A stretch of 64,000 bases of DNA. Origin: Stutzerimonas stutzeri. Its GTDB lineage: Bacteria; Pseudomonadota; Gammaproteobacteria; Pseudomonadales; Pseudomonadaceae. Under the pieces are notes generated by a model, which searched no databases, was not told where the DNA came from, and worked only from the letters and a program-made list of their open reading frames with translations. Each line of letters starts with the position of its first letter. Position 1 is the stretch's first letter. Made by a program: the position numbers and the translations under genes. The stretch is taken from NCBI RefSeq assembly GCF_009789555.1, contig NZ_CP046902.1:1228001-1292000 (forward strand), read 5' to 3'. Shown here piece after piece: positions 1 through 8,474 of this stretch.

Positions 1-2219
1 TCCTGGCCTTCGAGCGCGTGGCGATCCACGCGCACCGGACGATCGCGCTGGTGCGCCTCGCCCAGGTGATCGATCAGGGCGCGGAGGTCGTCCAGCTTCG
101 TGTGCCGGACATTGCCCGCACTCAAGTCGAGCATATGGAAATGCTGGCGAACCTGCAGCAGATAACGGCTGTCGCTCCCTTCGTCGAGGGCCCTCTGCGC
201 CTCGTTGAAGAGCGTCTCCACCCGCCGTGCGATGGGCAGCCCCGAGTGGCGACAGAAGCAGCGTACCTGCAGGGCGGGGCGCGGGCCCTGCGCGGGCAGC
301 TCATCGAGGTAGTCGCGCAGGCAATCGGGCAGCGCCGAGGCGCCTTCGTAGCGACTGGCGTGCAGCTCATTCCAGCTGTTCAGGGTAAGCCGATCGATGC
401 TCAGGACAAGATTTTCCCGCGCCGCGCCATAGCCGAACGGGTCGTTGCGTTCGTCGGGCGAGAGTGGGTGCTCAGGGCTGAACGGGTCCAGTCCGATGTT
501 CACCAGCAGCAACGTTCGGGTCGGCACCGCCGCGGTCAGCAGCGCATCCTCGGCCACTGCGGTCGGGGGCATGGGAAACGCGTGGCGCAGGTCGGTCAGC
601 AGGGAGAACAGCTCGGCCTCGCTCAGCCCGCTGTCGCCGGGGTGCAATGCCACGTGCGTGGCGGTGTCGACGACGCCGTTGCGATGGCACCAGCCGAGTA
701 GGGGGATGAGATCGCGCGAGCGCTTCAGGGGCGCGAAATGTGTGATTTCACGGCCGTTCAGACTGCCCTCGTAGAGCGCCCAGGACACATCGCCAGCCGC
801 ATCGTAGCTCTGCGCGAGCGTCAGGCTGTGTTCAGCCATGTCCGGTGAAATGCCCAGGTTGATCGCTTCGATCTTGCCCGCCTTGCGCTCGATCGCCGCA
901 TGCAGGCGCCGGCCGAGCACGCCGAAATCACGACCGTTGATGCTGCTGGTGATCTGCAGCCGGCGGGCGAATTCGCTGAGGAAGCGATAGCCGTAGGTCA
1001 GTTCGTTCACCAGCGCCCGCCGCTCCTGATCGACCTGGCGGGTCTTCCATTGGCTGCGGCGATCGAGCTGGGTGAACTGGCGCTGATCCCACGCCCAGTC
1101 CGCGGTGAGACGCTCAAGCAGCCGCCGCTTCCAACTACGGGTACGGCCGACCGGAGGCTGGCTCAGGGGTTGGTTGATCTTCAGGTACAGGCAGCGCCTG
1201 ATCAGCGCCAAGCGCTCTAGGTCGCCGCGCCCGGTGAGGTAGGTTTCGATTCGCCGGTAGGCGACGATGTAGGGGTCGAGGTCGTCCAGCTCCAGGCGAT
1301 TAGCGTAGACCGCCCGCTTGAAATCGAGGCTCAGGCATCGCACCTGCGGATGTTCGCTGGCGTAGGCCTCGACCAGTAACAGCTTGAACAGCGACTTGTA
1401 AGGCGATTCGATGGCCTTGTACAGCTGCCACAGGCCTGCGCCCAGGTATTCACCTGGCGGAATGCTGCCGAGGCTACCGAGGTCCAGCACCTCGTCGCTG
1501 CGCACGAATCGCTTGTCCAGCAGCGTGCGAAGGTACTCGTGGTAACGATGCTCTTCGTAATCGGGAACCAGCCACCAGGCGGGTGTGCGGCCACCGAGCC
1601 AGATGGCGGTGCGGTAGAACTCATCGAGCAGCAGATAGTGCTGCGTGGTGCCGCAGTCATCGGAGGTGAGCTTCGTTTCGCGTGCGCCCTGGGTAAAACG
1701 CACCGGGTCGACCAGGAAGAAGTGCGCCTCGCTGCCCTGGGTCGCGGCCCAGGACTGCAGCTGTTCGCATTTTTTTTGCAGTTCTTCGAGTTGCGGCGCG
1801 GTCAGGTCGTCGGCATGACAGACCCAGACATCCAGATCGCTCTGCTCTCCCTGCGCGACCGTACCCAGACTGCCCATCATGTAGAGGCCGAGAATCGGTT
1901 GTTGCGGCTTGCCTCGCAGCGGCTTGTAGGCGAACGAGCGGCTCAGGCGCTGCGCTTCTGCCAGGGTTTCGGCGTCCGGCTCGAAGCCGGCGAGCCCTGC
2001 CGGAGTCGTCCCGGAAACGTATCCCGGGAGGATCGGATGATTGACGTGAAACAGCAGCGGCAACAGCTTGAGCACCGCCTGCTGGCGTGGCGACATGGCC
2101 TGCCGCGTGCGCGCCAGTCGACCGGCATTTACCGAAAGAAAGCGTTCGCGCAAGGTGCCGAGCACCTTGCGGTCGATACCCTCTTCGAGAATGGGGCGGA
2201 TTTCCTGGTGGCGGGTCAT
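1..2219 (-). CDS. cyaA: Class I adenylate cyclase, 3' end cut by window start
   Basis: Makes cyclic AMP from ATP in the cytoplasm; in Pseudomonas the product feeds the CRP-like regulator Vfr. Translating the reverse strand from the ATG at 2219 gives about 739 residues without a stop, running off the window start; the family is about 930 residues, so roughly the last fifth is missing. The N-terminus MTRHQEIRPILEEGIDRKVL and the later stretch GSLGTVAQGEQSDLDVWVCH (about residues 115-135) match the nucleotidyltransferase core of class I cyclases, with the G-S and D-x-D motif. A poor ribosome site precedes the ATG, and a four-codon reading frame (ATG AAC CGC TGA) ends on the base before it. The identification is firm; only the far end is unseen. 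Confidence 0.93.
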   Translation of the reverse strand, partial: MTRHQEIRPILEEGIDRKVLGTLRERFLSVNAGRLARTRQAMSPRQQAVLKLLPLLFHVNHPILPGYVSGTTPAGLAGFEPDAETLAEAQRLSRSFAYKPLRGKPQQPILGLYMMGSLGTVAQGEQSDLDVWVCHADDLTAPQLEELQKKCEQLQSWAATQGSEAHFFLVDPVRFTQGARETKLTSDDCGTTQHYLLLDEFYRTAIWLGGRTPAWWLVPDYEEHRYHEYLRTLLDKRFVRSDEVLDLGSLGSIPPGEYLGAGLWQLYKAIESPYKSLFKLLLVEAYASEHPQVRCLSLDFKRAVYANRLELDDLDPYIVAYRRIETYLTGRGDLERLALIRRCLYLKINQPLSQPPVGRTRSWKRRLLERLTADWAWDQRQFTQLDRRSQWKTRQVDQERRALVNELTYGYRFLSEFARRLQITSSINGRDFGVLGRRLHAAIERKAGKIEAINLGISPDMAEHSLTLAQSYDAAGDVSWALYEGSLNGREITHFAPLKRSRDLIPLLGWCHRNGVVDTATHVALHPGDSGLSEAELFSLLTDLRHAFPMPPTAVAEDALLTAAVPTRTLLLVNIGLDPFSPEHPLSPDERNDPFGYGAARENLVLSIDRLTLNSWNELHASRYEGASALPDCLRDYLDELPAQGPRPALQVRCFCRHSGLPIARRVETLFNEAQRALDEGSDSRYLLQVRQHFHMLDLSAGNVRHTKLDDLRALIDHLGEAHQRDRPVRVDRHALEGQ

Positions 2220-2397
2220 TCAGCGGTTCATGGAAAACAGTGGCGGGCACGCCTGTCGTCGAGACAGCAAAGCGGCGAAAGTAACATGGGTAACGGCCAG
2301 AAGGAAAAGCCATGGTGGGCGCCGCTGCCAGCTGGTGGAGCGGCTGCGCCCGGCGTGCCGCTGCGCCGTGCTGCGGCATTTGTCACGCCTGTCACTA

Positions 2398-2643
2398 TCA
2401 GGCCGGCGCGGTTTCCGACAGGATGGTCAGCAAGCCCTGGGCATGCTCGGCCGCGTCTCGCCCGAGACTGGTCAGGTAGCCACCGTCTGGTTGGGTCGTC
2501 AGCCCTTTGTCATGCAGGCGCCGGGCGGCGGCGACGGCTGAGTGGCCGGCGTCCTGATGAACCTTGAGGCCTTCGAGCGTGTTGTCGAGATTGAACAGGC
2601 TTAGGATTTCCAGTTCGGCTACCAATTCGGGGGTATAGGACAT
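2398..2643 (-). CDS. Small conserved protein, TIGR02647 family
   Basis: Predicts an 81-residue soluble protein beginning MSYTPELVAELEILSLFNLD. It resembles the small Pseudomonas family catalogued as TIGR02647, described as DNA-binding in annotations although no function is established that I know of. It is mostly helical in appearance, with no signal peptide and no cysteines. The start ATG at 2643 is preceded by a purine-rich stretch (CAAGGAAC). It sits between cyaA and another small gene, all on the reverse strand, with 77 bases to the upstream gene and about 180 to cyaA, so shared transcription is possible. The family assignment is from recall of the N-terminal sequence. Confidence 0.75.
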   Translation of the reverse strand: MSYTPELVAELEILSLFNLDNTLEGLKVHQDAGHSAVAAARRLHDKGLTTQPDGGYLTSLGRDAAEHAQGLLTILSETAPA

Positions 2644-2720
2644 GTCGGTTCCTTGAGTGGTGGGCCTGGACCCGGTTTGCGAAGTGTAGATGCTGTGCGC
2701 GGGCCTGCCGCCCTGTCGCT

Positions 2721-2990
2721 CTATTCGGCCAGTTCGGGCAGGTTGCGCAACTGGGTTTCGTAGCTTTCGACGTCGAACGGGCGGTCTTGCTCGAGCATCT
2801 GGCGAATCTCGCGAGCCAGCACCAGGGCCATGAGCCTGAGTATCTCTTCGCGCTCGTAGCCGACGAGGGTCAGCTTGTTCAGCGTAGCCTGGGCGGCAGC
2901 GGGCTCGCCGGCGTCCAGCTGGTTTTCTATCGCCTGGATCAGCGTTTCTTCGGCAAAGCTTTCGTCGTCGTCTGATGTGGCATCGTTCAT
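2721..2990 (-). CDS. Small acidic conserved hypothetical protein
   Basis: Predicts 89 residues beginning MNDATSDDDESFAEETLIQA, strongly acidic at the N-terminus and helical afterwards, with no membrane segment or signal peptide. A longer reading from 3065 is open, but the ATG at 2990 has the ribosome site GAGAG seven bases upstream and gives a soluble acidic protein, so I chose it. Pseudomonas genomes carry small unnamed genes at this place between corA and cyaA, which supports it as real. No function can be read from the sequence. It is divergent from corA, with 146 bases between their starts that must hold both promoters. Confidence 0.7.
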   Translation of the reverse strand: MNDATSDDDESFAEETLIQAIENQLDAGEPAAAQATLNKLTLVGYEREEILRLMALVLAREIRQMLEQDRPFDVESYETQLRNLPELAE

Positions 2991-3136
2991 GTTGCAACTC
3001 TCGTCAGGAAAAACTCGATGGCGTGTTCTGGCGAGTCCCGGCAAGCTGGCGTCAGCAGTGAACACCCCGCTGAACGCTTCGCCTGGGTCGGTCTCTGTCT
3101 AGCTACTATGGACCATCACGGATAACGACTACAGCA

Positions 3137-4102
3137 ATGATCACACTGTACAGCCTTGAAGACGGAACCCTGGTGCGTCGCGTTGCCCCTGATCTGCAGA
3201 CGCTGCCCGACAACGTGTTGTGGGTCGATTTGCTGTCGCCTGACCCGCAGGAAGAACGCTTTGTCGAGTCGCAGCTGGGGCTGGATATCCCGACCCGCGA
3301 GGAACTGGCGGAAATCGAGGATTCGTCCCGGTTCTATGATGAAAGCGGTGTGATCTTCATGACCACGACGGTGGTGATGGGTATCGCCGACAGGCGACCG
3401 GAAAATGCCGAAGTGACATTCGTCCTGACCAACCGCTGCCTGGTGACCGTGCGTTACAGCGAGTTGAGCGCGTTTCGTCAGTTCGAGGCCAAGAGCGCGC
3501 GACAGCCCTCGGGCTATGCCACCAGTCACCAGATTTTCCTGGCGCTGGCCGACGCTGTGGTCGATCGCGTCGCGGATGTCCTGGAGGGCGTTCAGGCTGA
3601 GCTGCAGACGCTGTCGCGGCGCATCTTCGATGAGCGAAAGGAGCAGCGCAGGGATCTTCAACGGATCATTCAGCAGCTCGGGCAGCACCGCTCGCTGCTG
3701 TCGCAACTGGGCGAAAGCCTGTTCAGTTCCAGTCGCCTGATCGCGTTCTATCGCCTGCATGCCGGAGAGCCCAGGCAGGGCGTTTCGAAAGGGTTGCTGA
3801 AGGCGCTGGAGCGGGACGTGCGCTCGCTCGGCGAACATCAGGCGCGCCTGCTCGGGGACATCGCGTTCCTGCTCGATGCGACGCTGGGCCTGATCAACAT
3901 CGAACAGAACAGCATCATCAAGGTGTTTTCCATCGCGGCCGTGCTGTTCCTGCCGCCGACGCTGGTGGGAACGGTATACGGCATGAACTTCGAGCGCATG
4001 CCCGAGCTTGGCTGGGCGCTCGGCTATCCGATGGCGTTGGGGATGATGGTGATCTCGGCGATCATCCCCTACGCCTGGTTCAAGTTTCGTGACTGGCTCT
4101 GA
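3137..4102 (+). CDS. corA: CorA magnesium/cobalt transporter
   Basis: Inner-membrane pentameric channel for Mg2+ uptake. The 321-residue product has a long acidic cytoplasmic N-terminal domain and two C-terminal membrane helices (about 260-281 and 297-314). The family signature YGMN lies at 281-284 at the end of the first helix and forms the outer mouth of the pore. The C-terminus ends with the basic tail WFKFRDWL expected inside the cell. The length is normal for bacterial CorA. The gene is divergent from the small acidic gene and convergent with the acetyltransferase gene, whose stop is only 14 bases away. Confidence 0.95.
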   Translation: MITLYSLEDGTLVRRVAPDLQTLPDNVLWVDLLSPDPQEERFVESQLGLDIPTREELAEIEDSSRFYDESGVIFMTTTVVMGIADRRPENAEVTFVLTNRCLVTVRYSELSAFRQFEAKSARQPSGYATSHQIFLALADAVVDRVADVLEGVQAELQTLSRRIFDERKEQRRDLQRIIQQLGQHRSLLSQLGESLFSSSRLIAFYRLHAGEPRQGVSKGLLKALERDVRSLGEHQARLLGDIAFLLDATLGLINIEQNSIIKVFSIAAVLFLPPTLVGTVYGMNFERMPELGWALGYPMALGMMVISAIIPYAWFKFRDWL

Positions 4103-4116
4103 CCGGTCGAGGCGGG

Positions 4117-4602
4117 TCAGCCGTTCTGTTCGGCCAGCGCCTGCAGCGCAGTGCCGGTCAAGCGGTAGGTCGTCCACTCATCCTGAGGCCGCGCGCCCAG
4201 TGATTCGTAAAAGCGGATCGCCGGTTCATTCCAGTCCAGCACCGACCATTCGAAGCGGCCGCAGCCACGCGACACCGCCATGCGCGCGAGGTGCCGGAGC
4301 AGCGCCTTGCCGGCACCCGTGCCGCGGGCCTCGGGCGTGACGTAGAGGTCTTCAAGATAAAGGCCGTTACGGCCAAGCCAGGTCGAGTAGTTGAAAAAGT
4401 ACACCGCGTAGCCGATCGGCTGGCCATTGCGCTCGCAGATAAGGGCGGCGGCTGTAGCACCTTCGGCGAACAGGCTGGATTCGATGCCTGCAACGTCGGT
4501 CTTGACTTCGTGCTCGGCGCGCTCGTAGATCGCCAGCTCGGTGATGAAGCGCAAGATCAGCGCAGCATCGTCGCGGACGGCAGGGCGGATGGTGAGGGGC
4601 AT
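4117..4602 (-). CDS. GNAT acetyltransferase, SSAT-like
   Basis: Predicts a 161-residue acetyl-CoA dependent N-acetyltransferase. The acetyl-CoA loop is ARGTGAGKALL (about residues 97-107), following YLEDLYVTPE, and the segment WSVLDWNEPAIRFYESLGA near the C-terminus is characteristic of the diamine/thialysine (SSAT) branch of GNAT enzymes, so a small polyamine or lysine-like amine is the likely substrate. I chose the ATG at 4602 (MPLTIRPAVRDD) because the domain begins there; upstream codons to 4713 add a low-complexity extension. It is convergent with corA and upstream of nothing obvious. The substrate is inference. Confidence 0.85.
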   Translation of the reverse strand: MPLTIRPAVRDDAALILRFITELAIYERAEHEVKTDVAGIESSLFAEGATAAALICERNGQPIGYAVYFFNYSTWLGRNGLYLEDLYVTPEARGTGAGKALLRHLARMAVSRGCGRFEWSVLDWNEPAIRFYESLGARPQDEWTTYRLTGTALQALAEQNG

Positions 4603-4696
4603 GTGCAGGTTTCCAGGCTGAGCGTGTGGCTTGCATGACGGGTGAGGTCGAGTCATTGCCGGCGAGGGCGATGCGGCGTAGGTGACCTCGCGCATA

Positions 4697-4729
4697 CCCG
4701 GCCGACGGTGCAAGACGCCGTCGGCCGGG
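4697..4729 (-). terminator. Hairpin downstream of argH
   Basis: A 12-bp perfect stem (CCCGGCCGACGG at 4697-4708 with its complement at 4718-4729) and a 9-base loop lie just beyond the argH stop at 4744. No T-run follows on either strand, so it may be a transcript-stabilising or weak termination structure and not a classical intrinsic terminator. Confidence 0.5.
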
Positions 4730-4743
4730 GGCGCGGCCGAACG

Positions 4744-6138
4744 TCAGCGCGAGGCGAGCAGCTCACGTCCGCGCTGCACGGCCGCGCGCACCTGTTTCGG
4801 CGCGGTGCCGCCGATATGGTCGCGGGCATTGACCGAGCCTTCCAGGGTCAGAACGGCAAAGACGTCCTCGTCGATCTGATCGCTGAACTGGCGCAGTTCG
4901 GCGAGGCTCATTTCGGCCAGGTCCTTGCCGTTGTCGACACCGTATTTCACGGCATGACCGACAATCTCGTGACAGTCGCGGAACGGCAGGCCCTTGCGTA
5001 CCAGGTAGTCGGCCAGATCGGTGGCCGTGGAGAAGCCGCGCAGAGCGGCTTCGCGCATGACGTCACGCTTGGGCCTGATCGCCGGGACCATGTCGGCGAA
5101 GGCGCGCAGCGAGTCGCGCAGGGTATCGGCGGCGTCGAACAGCGGTTCCTTGTCTTCCTGGTTGTCCTTGTTGTAGGCCAGCGGCTGGCCTTTCATTAGG
5201 GTCAACAGGCCGGTCAGCGCGCCGAACACGCGCCCGGTCTTGCCGCGTACCAGCTCAGGCACGTCCGGGTTCTTCTTCTGCGGCATGATCGATGAGCCCG
5301 TGCAGAAGCGGTCGGGTAGATCGATGAACTGAAACTGTGCGCTGGTCCAGAGCACCAGTTCTTCCGAAAAGCGCGACAGGTGCATCATCGCAACCGAGGC
5401 GGCGGCACAGAATTCGATTGCGAAGTCGCGATCCGAGACGCCGTCCAGCGAGTTGCCGGAGATCGCCTCGAAGCCCAGCAGTTCGCAGGTGATCTCGCGC
5501 TGGATCGGGTAGGTGGTGCCGGCCAGCGCGGCCGAGCCCAGGGGCATGCGGTTGGTGCGTTTGCGGCAATCGACCAGGCGCTCGTAATCGCGTGAAAGCA
5601 TCTCGAACCAGGCCAGCAGATGGTGGCCAAAGGTGACCGGCTGGGCGGTCTGGAGGTGCGTGAAGCCGGGCATGATGGTATCCGCTTCCGCCTCGGCCAG
5701 CCCCAGCAGGCCTTGTTGCAGGCGGGTGATCTCGCCGAGGATGGTGTCGATTTCGTCGCGTAACCAGAGGCGGATATCGGTGGCCACCTGGTCGTTGCGA
5801 GAGCGCCCTGTGTGCAGCTTCTTGCCGGTGACGCCGATGCGGTCGGTCAGGCGTGCTTCGATGTTCATGTGCACGTCTTCGAGATCGACACGCCAGTCGA
5901 ACGTCCCGGCTTCGATTTCTCCCTGAATCGCCTGCAGATTGGCGATGATCTCGTCGCGCTCGTCGCCGTTCAGTACGCCGGCCTTGGTCAGCATGGTCGC
6001 GTGGGCGATCGAGCCCATGATGTCGTGACGGTAGAGACGCTTGTCGAACTCGACGGAGGCGGTGAATCGGGCGACGAAGGCGTCGACGGGCTCGCTGAAG
6101 CGGCCGCCCCAGGACTGGTTGGTCTTGTCGGTGCTCAT
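4744..6138 (-). CDS. argH: Argininosuccinate lyase
   Basis: Last step of arginine synthesis: splits argininosuccinate into arginine and fumarate; a cytoplasmic tetramer of the fumarase/aspartase superfamily. The 464-residue product starts MSTDKTNQSWGGRFSEP and carries the superfamily signature GSSIMPQKKNPD near residue 280, including the catalytic serine loop. The HTGRSRNDQVATD motif near residue 110 is also intact. The length is standard. It lies downstream of a chemoreceptor gene on the same strand after a 155-base gap that includes a possible promoter and an inverted repeat, so it is probably transcribed on its own. Confidence 0.97.
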   Translation of the reverse strand: MSTDKTNQSWGGRFSEPVDAFVARFTASVEFDKRLYRHDIMGSIAHATMLTKAGVLNGDERDEIIANLQAIQGEIEAGTFDWRVDLEDVHMNIEARLTDRIGVTGKKLHTGRSRNDQVATDIRLWLRDEIDTILGEITRLQQGLLGLAEAEADTIMPGFTHLQTAQPVTFGHHLLAWFEMLSRDYERLVDCRKRTNRMPLGSAALAGTTYPIQREITCELLGFEAISGNSLDGVSDRDFAIEFCAAASVAMMHLSRFSEELVLWTSAQFQFIDLPDRFCTGSSIMPQKKNPDVPELVRGKTGRVFGALTGLLTLMKGQPLAYNKDNQEDKEPLFDAADTLRDSLRAFADMVPAIRPKRDVMREAALRGFSTATDLADYLVRKGLPFRDCHEIVGHAVKYGVDNGKDLAEMSLAELRQFSDQIDEDVFAVLTLEGSVNARDHIGGTAPKQVRAAVQRGRELLASR

Positions 6139-6179
6139 GAATGCGCTCGCTGGATCGGGATGGGCATGGGAAAAGCCGA

Positions 6180-6185
6180 ATAATA
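6180..6185 (-). promoter_or_regulatory. Possible argH -10 element
   Basis: On the reverse strand the sequence reads TATTAT (5 of 6 to the sigma-70 -10 consensus) about 40 bases before the argH ATG. No convincing -35 element lies at the usual distance, so this is only a candidate. Confidence 0.3.
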
Positions 6186-6197
6186 ACAGGGTTCAGC

Positions 6198-6227
6198 GGC
6201 CCCTCACGCGTGAGCACGTGGAGGGCC
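6198..6227. repeat. Imperfect inverted repeat between chemoreceptor gene and argH
   Basis: The arms GGCCCCTCACG (6198-6208) and CGTGGAGGGCC (6217-6227) pair with one mismatch and one wobble around an 8-base loop. It lies after the chemoreceptor stop and before argH, where a terminator would be expected, but there is no T-run. Confidence 0.4.
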
Positions 6228-6293
6228 GTATCGTCGAACGGCGGGACGGCGGCCGTCGCGCAGCGTGGTGCTCGCCATGGCGTTGCGGTCTGG

Positions 6294-8225
6294 TCAGGCT
6301 TTGAACTGTCCCAGGCTGGCTTCGAGCCGTCCTGCCAGGTTACCCAGCACTTGGCCGCTGGCCGCCGTAGCGGCCACCGCCTCGGCGGATTGCTCGGCCT
6401 CGGTCAGGATCACCTGCACGCGCCGGCTGACATCGGATGCGGCATCGGCCTGGCGTTCAGCGCCTTGCGTCGCCTCCAGTACGGCGTCATGGACCTGGGT
6501 CACGGCGAGCTGAAGCGCCTGCTGCAATTGGCGGCTGCGCGTCAGCGAAGCCAGGCCGGCGGTGGCTTGCTGGCCGGTGCTGCCTATCGTCGCGACGGCC
6601 ACGCGTGCGCCTTCCTGCAGGCTTTCGATATGCGCCTGGATGTCACCGGTGGATCGTTGGGTCTTGCTCGCCAGGGCGCGGACTTCCTCGGCAACCACGG
6701 CGAAACCGCGCCCGCTTTCGCCGGCACGTGCCGCTTCGATGGCGGCGTTGAGCGCAAGCAGGTTGGTCTGCTCGGCGATACCTTGAATCACTGTCAGCAC
6801 CACCTCGATCTGCTCGCTTTGTCTAGCCAGCTTTTCGATCACCTCGGTGCTGCTGCGCACGCCTTCGCCGAGTGCTTCGATGGTGCTCGCAACCTGCGCC
6901 GACAGGGCTTCATTGTCCCGTGCTGCCTCGCGAATCGATATCACCTGCTTCAGTGCGGCCTGCATCGCCCGGCTTTCATCCTCGGCGCGTTGAGTCATCT
7001 CGGCAAGCGCCTGCAGGCTGCCGGCAACTTCGTCGCGCTGGCGCTCGGCCGCGGCCGTCGCTGCCTGGCTGCGGGTGCCCAGCGCCTGGATTTCATTGCC
7101 GGTCTGCATGGCGATGGTACGGGCCTCCTGGACGATGGGCTGGAGTCTGGCCAGAAACAGATTGACCGCATCGGCCATATCGCCCACTTCGTCCGCGCTG
7201 TGAATCTGCACGCGCTGAGTGAGGTCGCCGTGGCCGGCCGACAGGCCTCGCAGTGCCGTGACCAATAAGCCCAGGCGTCGCAGGACCTGGCGGCCGAGCA
7301 CCAGGGTGACGGCAATCAGCAGCAGTGCGCCGGTCGCCGCCAGGCCCAGGCTGATCTTCCATAGCAGGGCGCTTGCCGAACGCTTCACCGTCTTCTGACT
7401 GTTCGCGTCGATGGTCTGCGCGACGTTGGCGGCTGCGGCCAGGCGTGCTGCCAACAGCTGCGTACTGTCGCTGGCGGCTGCGGCGAGGCCGGACCCGACC
7501 AGATTCGCCGTGCTGGTAGTCAGCGCCTGGAAGCGGCTGTCGAACGCGCCCAGCTCGGTATCCACGGCCGCGGTCGAAAGGCCAATGATGACCTGGCCAA
7601 TCACCGCGCCCTTGGGGTTGATGGCTGCTTCGGCCAGATACAGCCCCGAATCGTTCTGCGCCGCGGACAGCACCTTGTCGAATGCGGTTCGCCCGCTACC
7701 CTTGTCCAGCAGGGCCTTGAGCCGCGGGTCCGTACGATTCAGGTGGCGCGTCAGTTGGTTGCCGTCGGCATCGAAGTAGACGACGAAAATCACCGCCGGG
7801 TTTCGGTGAGCCATGCGCACGAATTCGGTCAGCGCGGGAATATCGTTGTCCCAGATCGCCGAGGGCGCGACGCCAGCCAGCAGGATGGCCAGGTCATCGC
7901 CCGATTGCCTGAGGTGGCGTTCGAGCACGTCCCGCAGGCGCGCCTGCTCGCCGCTCAGTTGCTGTGTCAGGCCCTGAGCAAGATTGTCCGTCAGGCGTTC
8001 GGACAGGCTGGACAGGCCGCCCCTCAGCTCGACGTCGGCGGTTTGAAGCTCGCCCAGCAGGCGGGTAGCGTCCTGGCTCAGGTTGTTCTGCAGATCCTGT
8101 TCAAGCACGCCGATCGTGCCCCGCGTCAGTGCAAGCGCGACCACCACCTGCACCATCACCGCCGCGCAGAGCGTAAGAACGACCGGACGCAGCAGACGGC
8201 TGCGCAAAGAGGAAAACAGCAGCAC
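6294..8225 (-). CDS. Methyl-accepting chemotaxis protein
   Basis: A transmembrane chemoreceptor that would signal to CheW/CheA. A first membrane helix lies at about residues 12-35, then a periplasmic sensor region of about 250 residues, a second helix near 290-312, a HAMP domain (with VQIHSADEVGDMADAVN) and a cytoplasmic coiled-coil ending in the conserved tip QGIAEQTNLLALNAAIEAAR. The C-terminus ends LEASLGQFKA and lacks the NWETF-type pentapeptide that tethers CheR/CheB. I chose the GTG at 8225 (643 residues) because GGGAG lies 8 bases upstream; a TTG at 8231 is also open but sits too close to it. The ligand cannot be predicted. Confidence 0.92.
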   Translation of the reverse strand: MLLFSSLRSRLLRPVVLTLCAAVMVQVVVALALTRGTIGVLEQDLQNNLSQDATRLLGELQTADVELRGGLSSLSERLTDNLAQGLTQQLSGEQARLRDVLERHLRQSGDDLAILLAGVAPSAIWDNDIPALTEFVRMAHRNPAVIFVVYFDADGNQLTRHLNRTDPRLKALLDKGSGRTAFDKVLSAAQNDSGLYLAEAAINPKGAVIGQVIIGLSTAAVDTELGAFDSRFQALTTSTANLVGSGLAAAASDSTQLLAARLAAAANVAQTIDANSQKTVKRSASALLWKISLGLAATGALLLIAVTLVLGRQVLRRLGLLVTALRGLSAGHGDLTQRVQIHSADEVGDMADAVNLFLARLQPIVQEARTIAMQTGNEIQALGTRSQAATAAAERQRDEVAGSLQALAEMTQRAEDESRAMQAALKQVISIREAARDNEALSAQVASTIEALGEGVRSSTEVIEKLARQSEQIEVVLTVIQGIAEQTNLLALNAAIEAARAGESGRGFAVVAEEVRALASKTQRSTGDIQAHIESLQEGARVAVATIGSTGQQATAGLASLTRSRQLQQALQLAVTQVHDAVLEATQGAERQADAASDVSRRVQVILTEAEQSAEAVAATAASGQVLGNLAGRLEASLGQFKA

Positions 8226-8474
8226 GATCAATACTCCCGCCGCCTCGGGCGGCCCATGATGAGTGGAGGCGATGCAATCATTAAGCCACTATCGTGGTGT
8301 CGGCAGGCTCGGTCGCGTCTTGAGTCGACTTGTCGATCCATCCCGTGCGGAAGTTGCGAAGGCCTAGCACATCGCGATCGCCGGGCGCCGATAGACTAGG
8401 CCCACCGGCGCGGCCGCGTCCGTTCGCGCTGTCTGCCGATTGCTTTGTACCCTGACCGCGCGGAAACTCGATCC

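Noticed and set aside
1539..2567. Forward open frame over the cyaA start
   Set aside because: cyaA is read continuously on the other strand with conserved motifs; the forward product is low-complexity.
3116..4177. Long open frame on the reverse strand of corA
   Set aside because: Arg/Gln/His-rich product typical of antisense frames in GC-rich DNA; the forward frame is a clear CorA.
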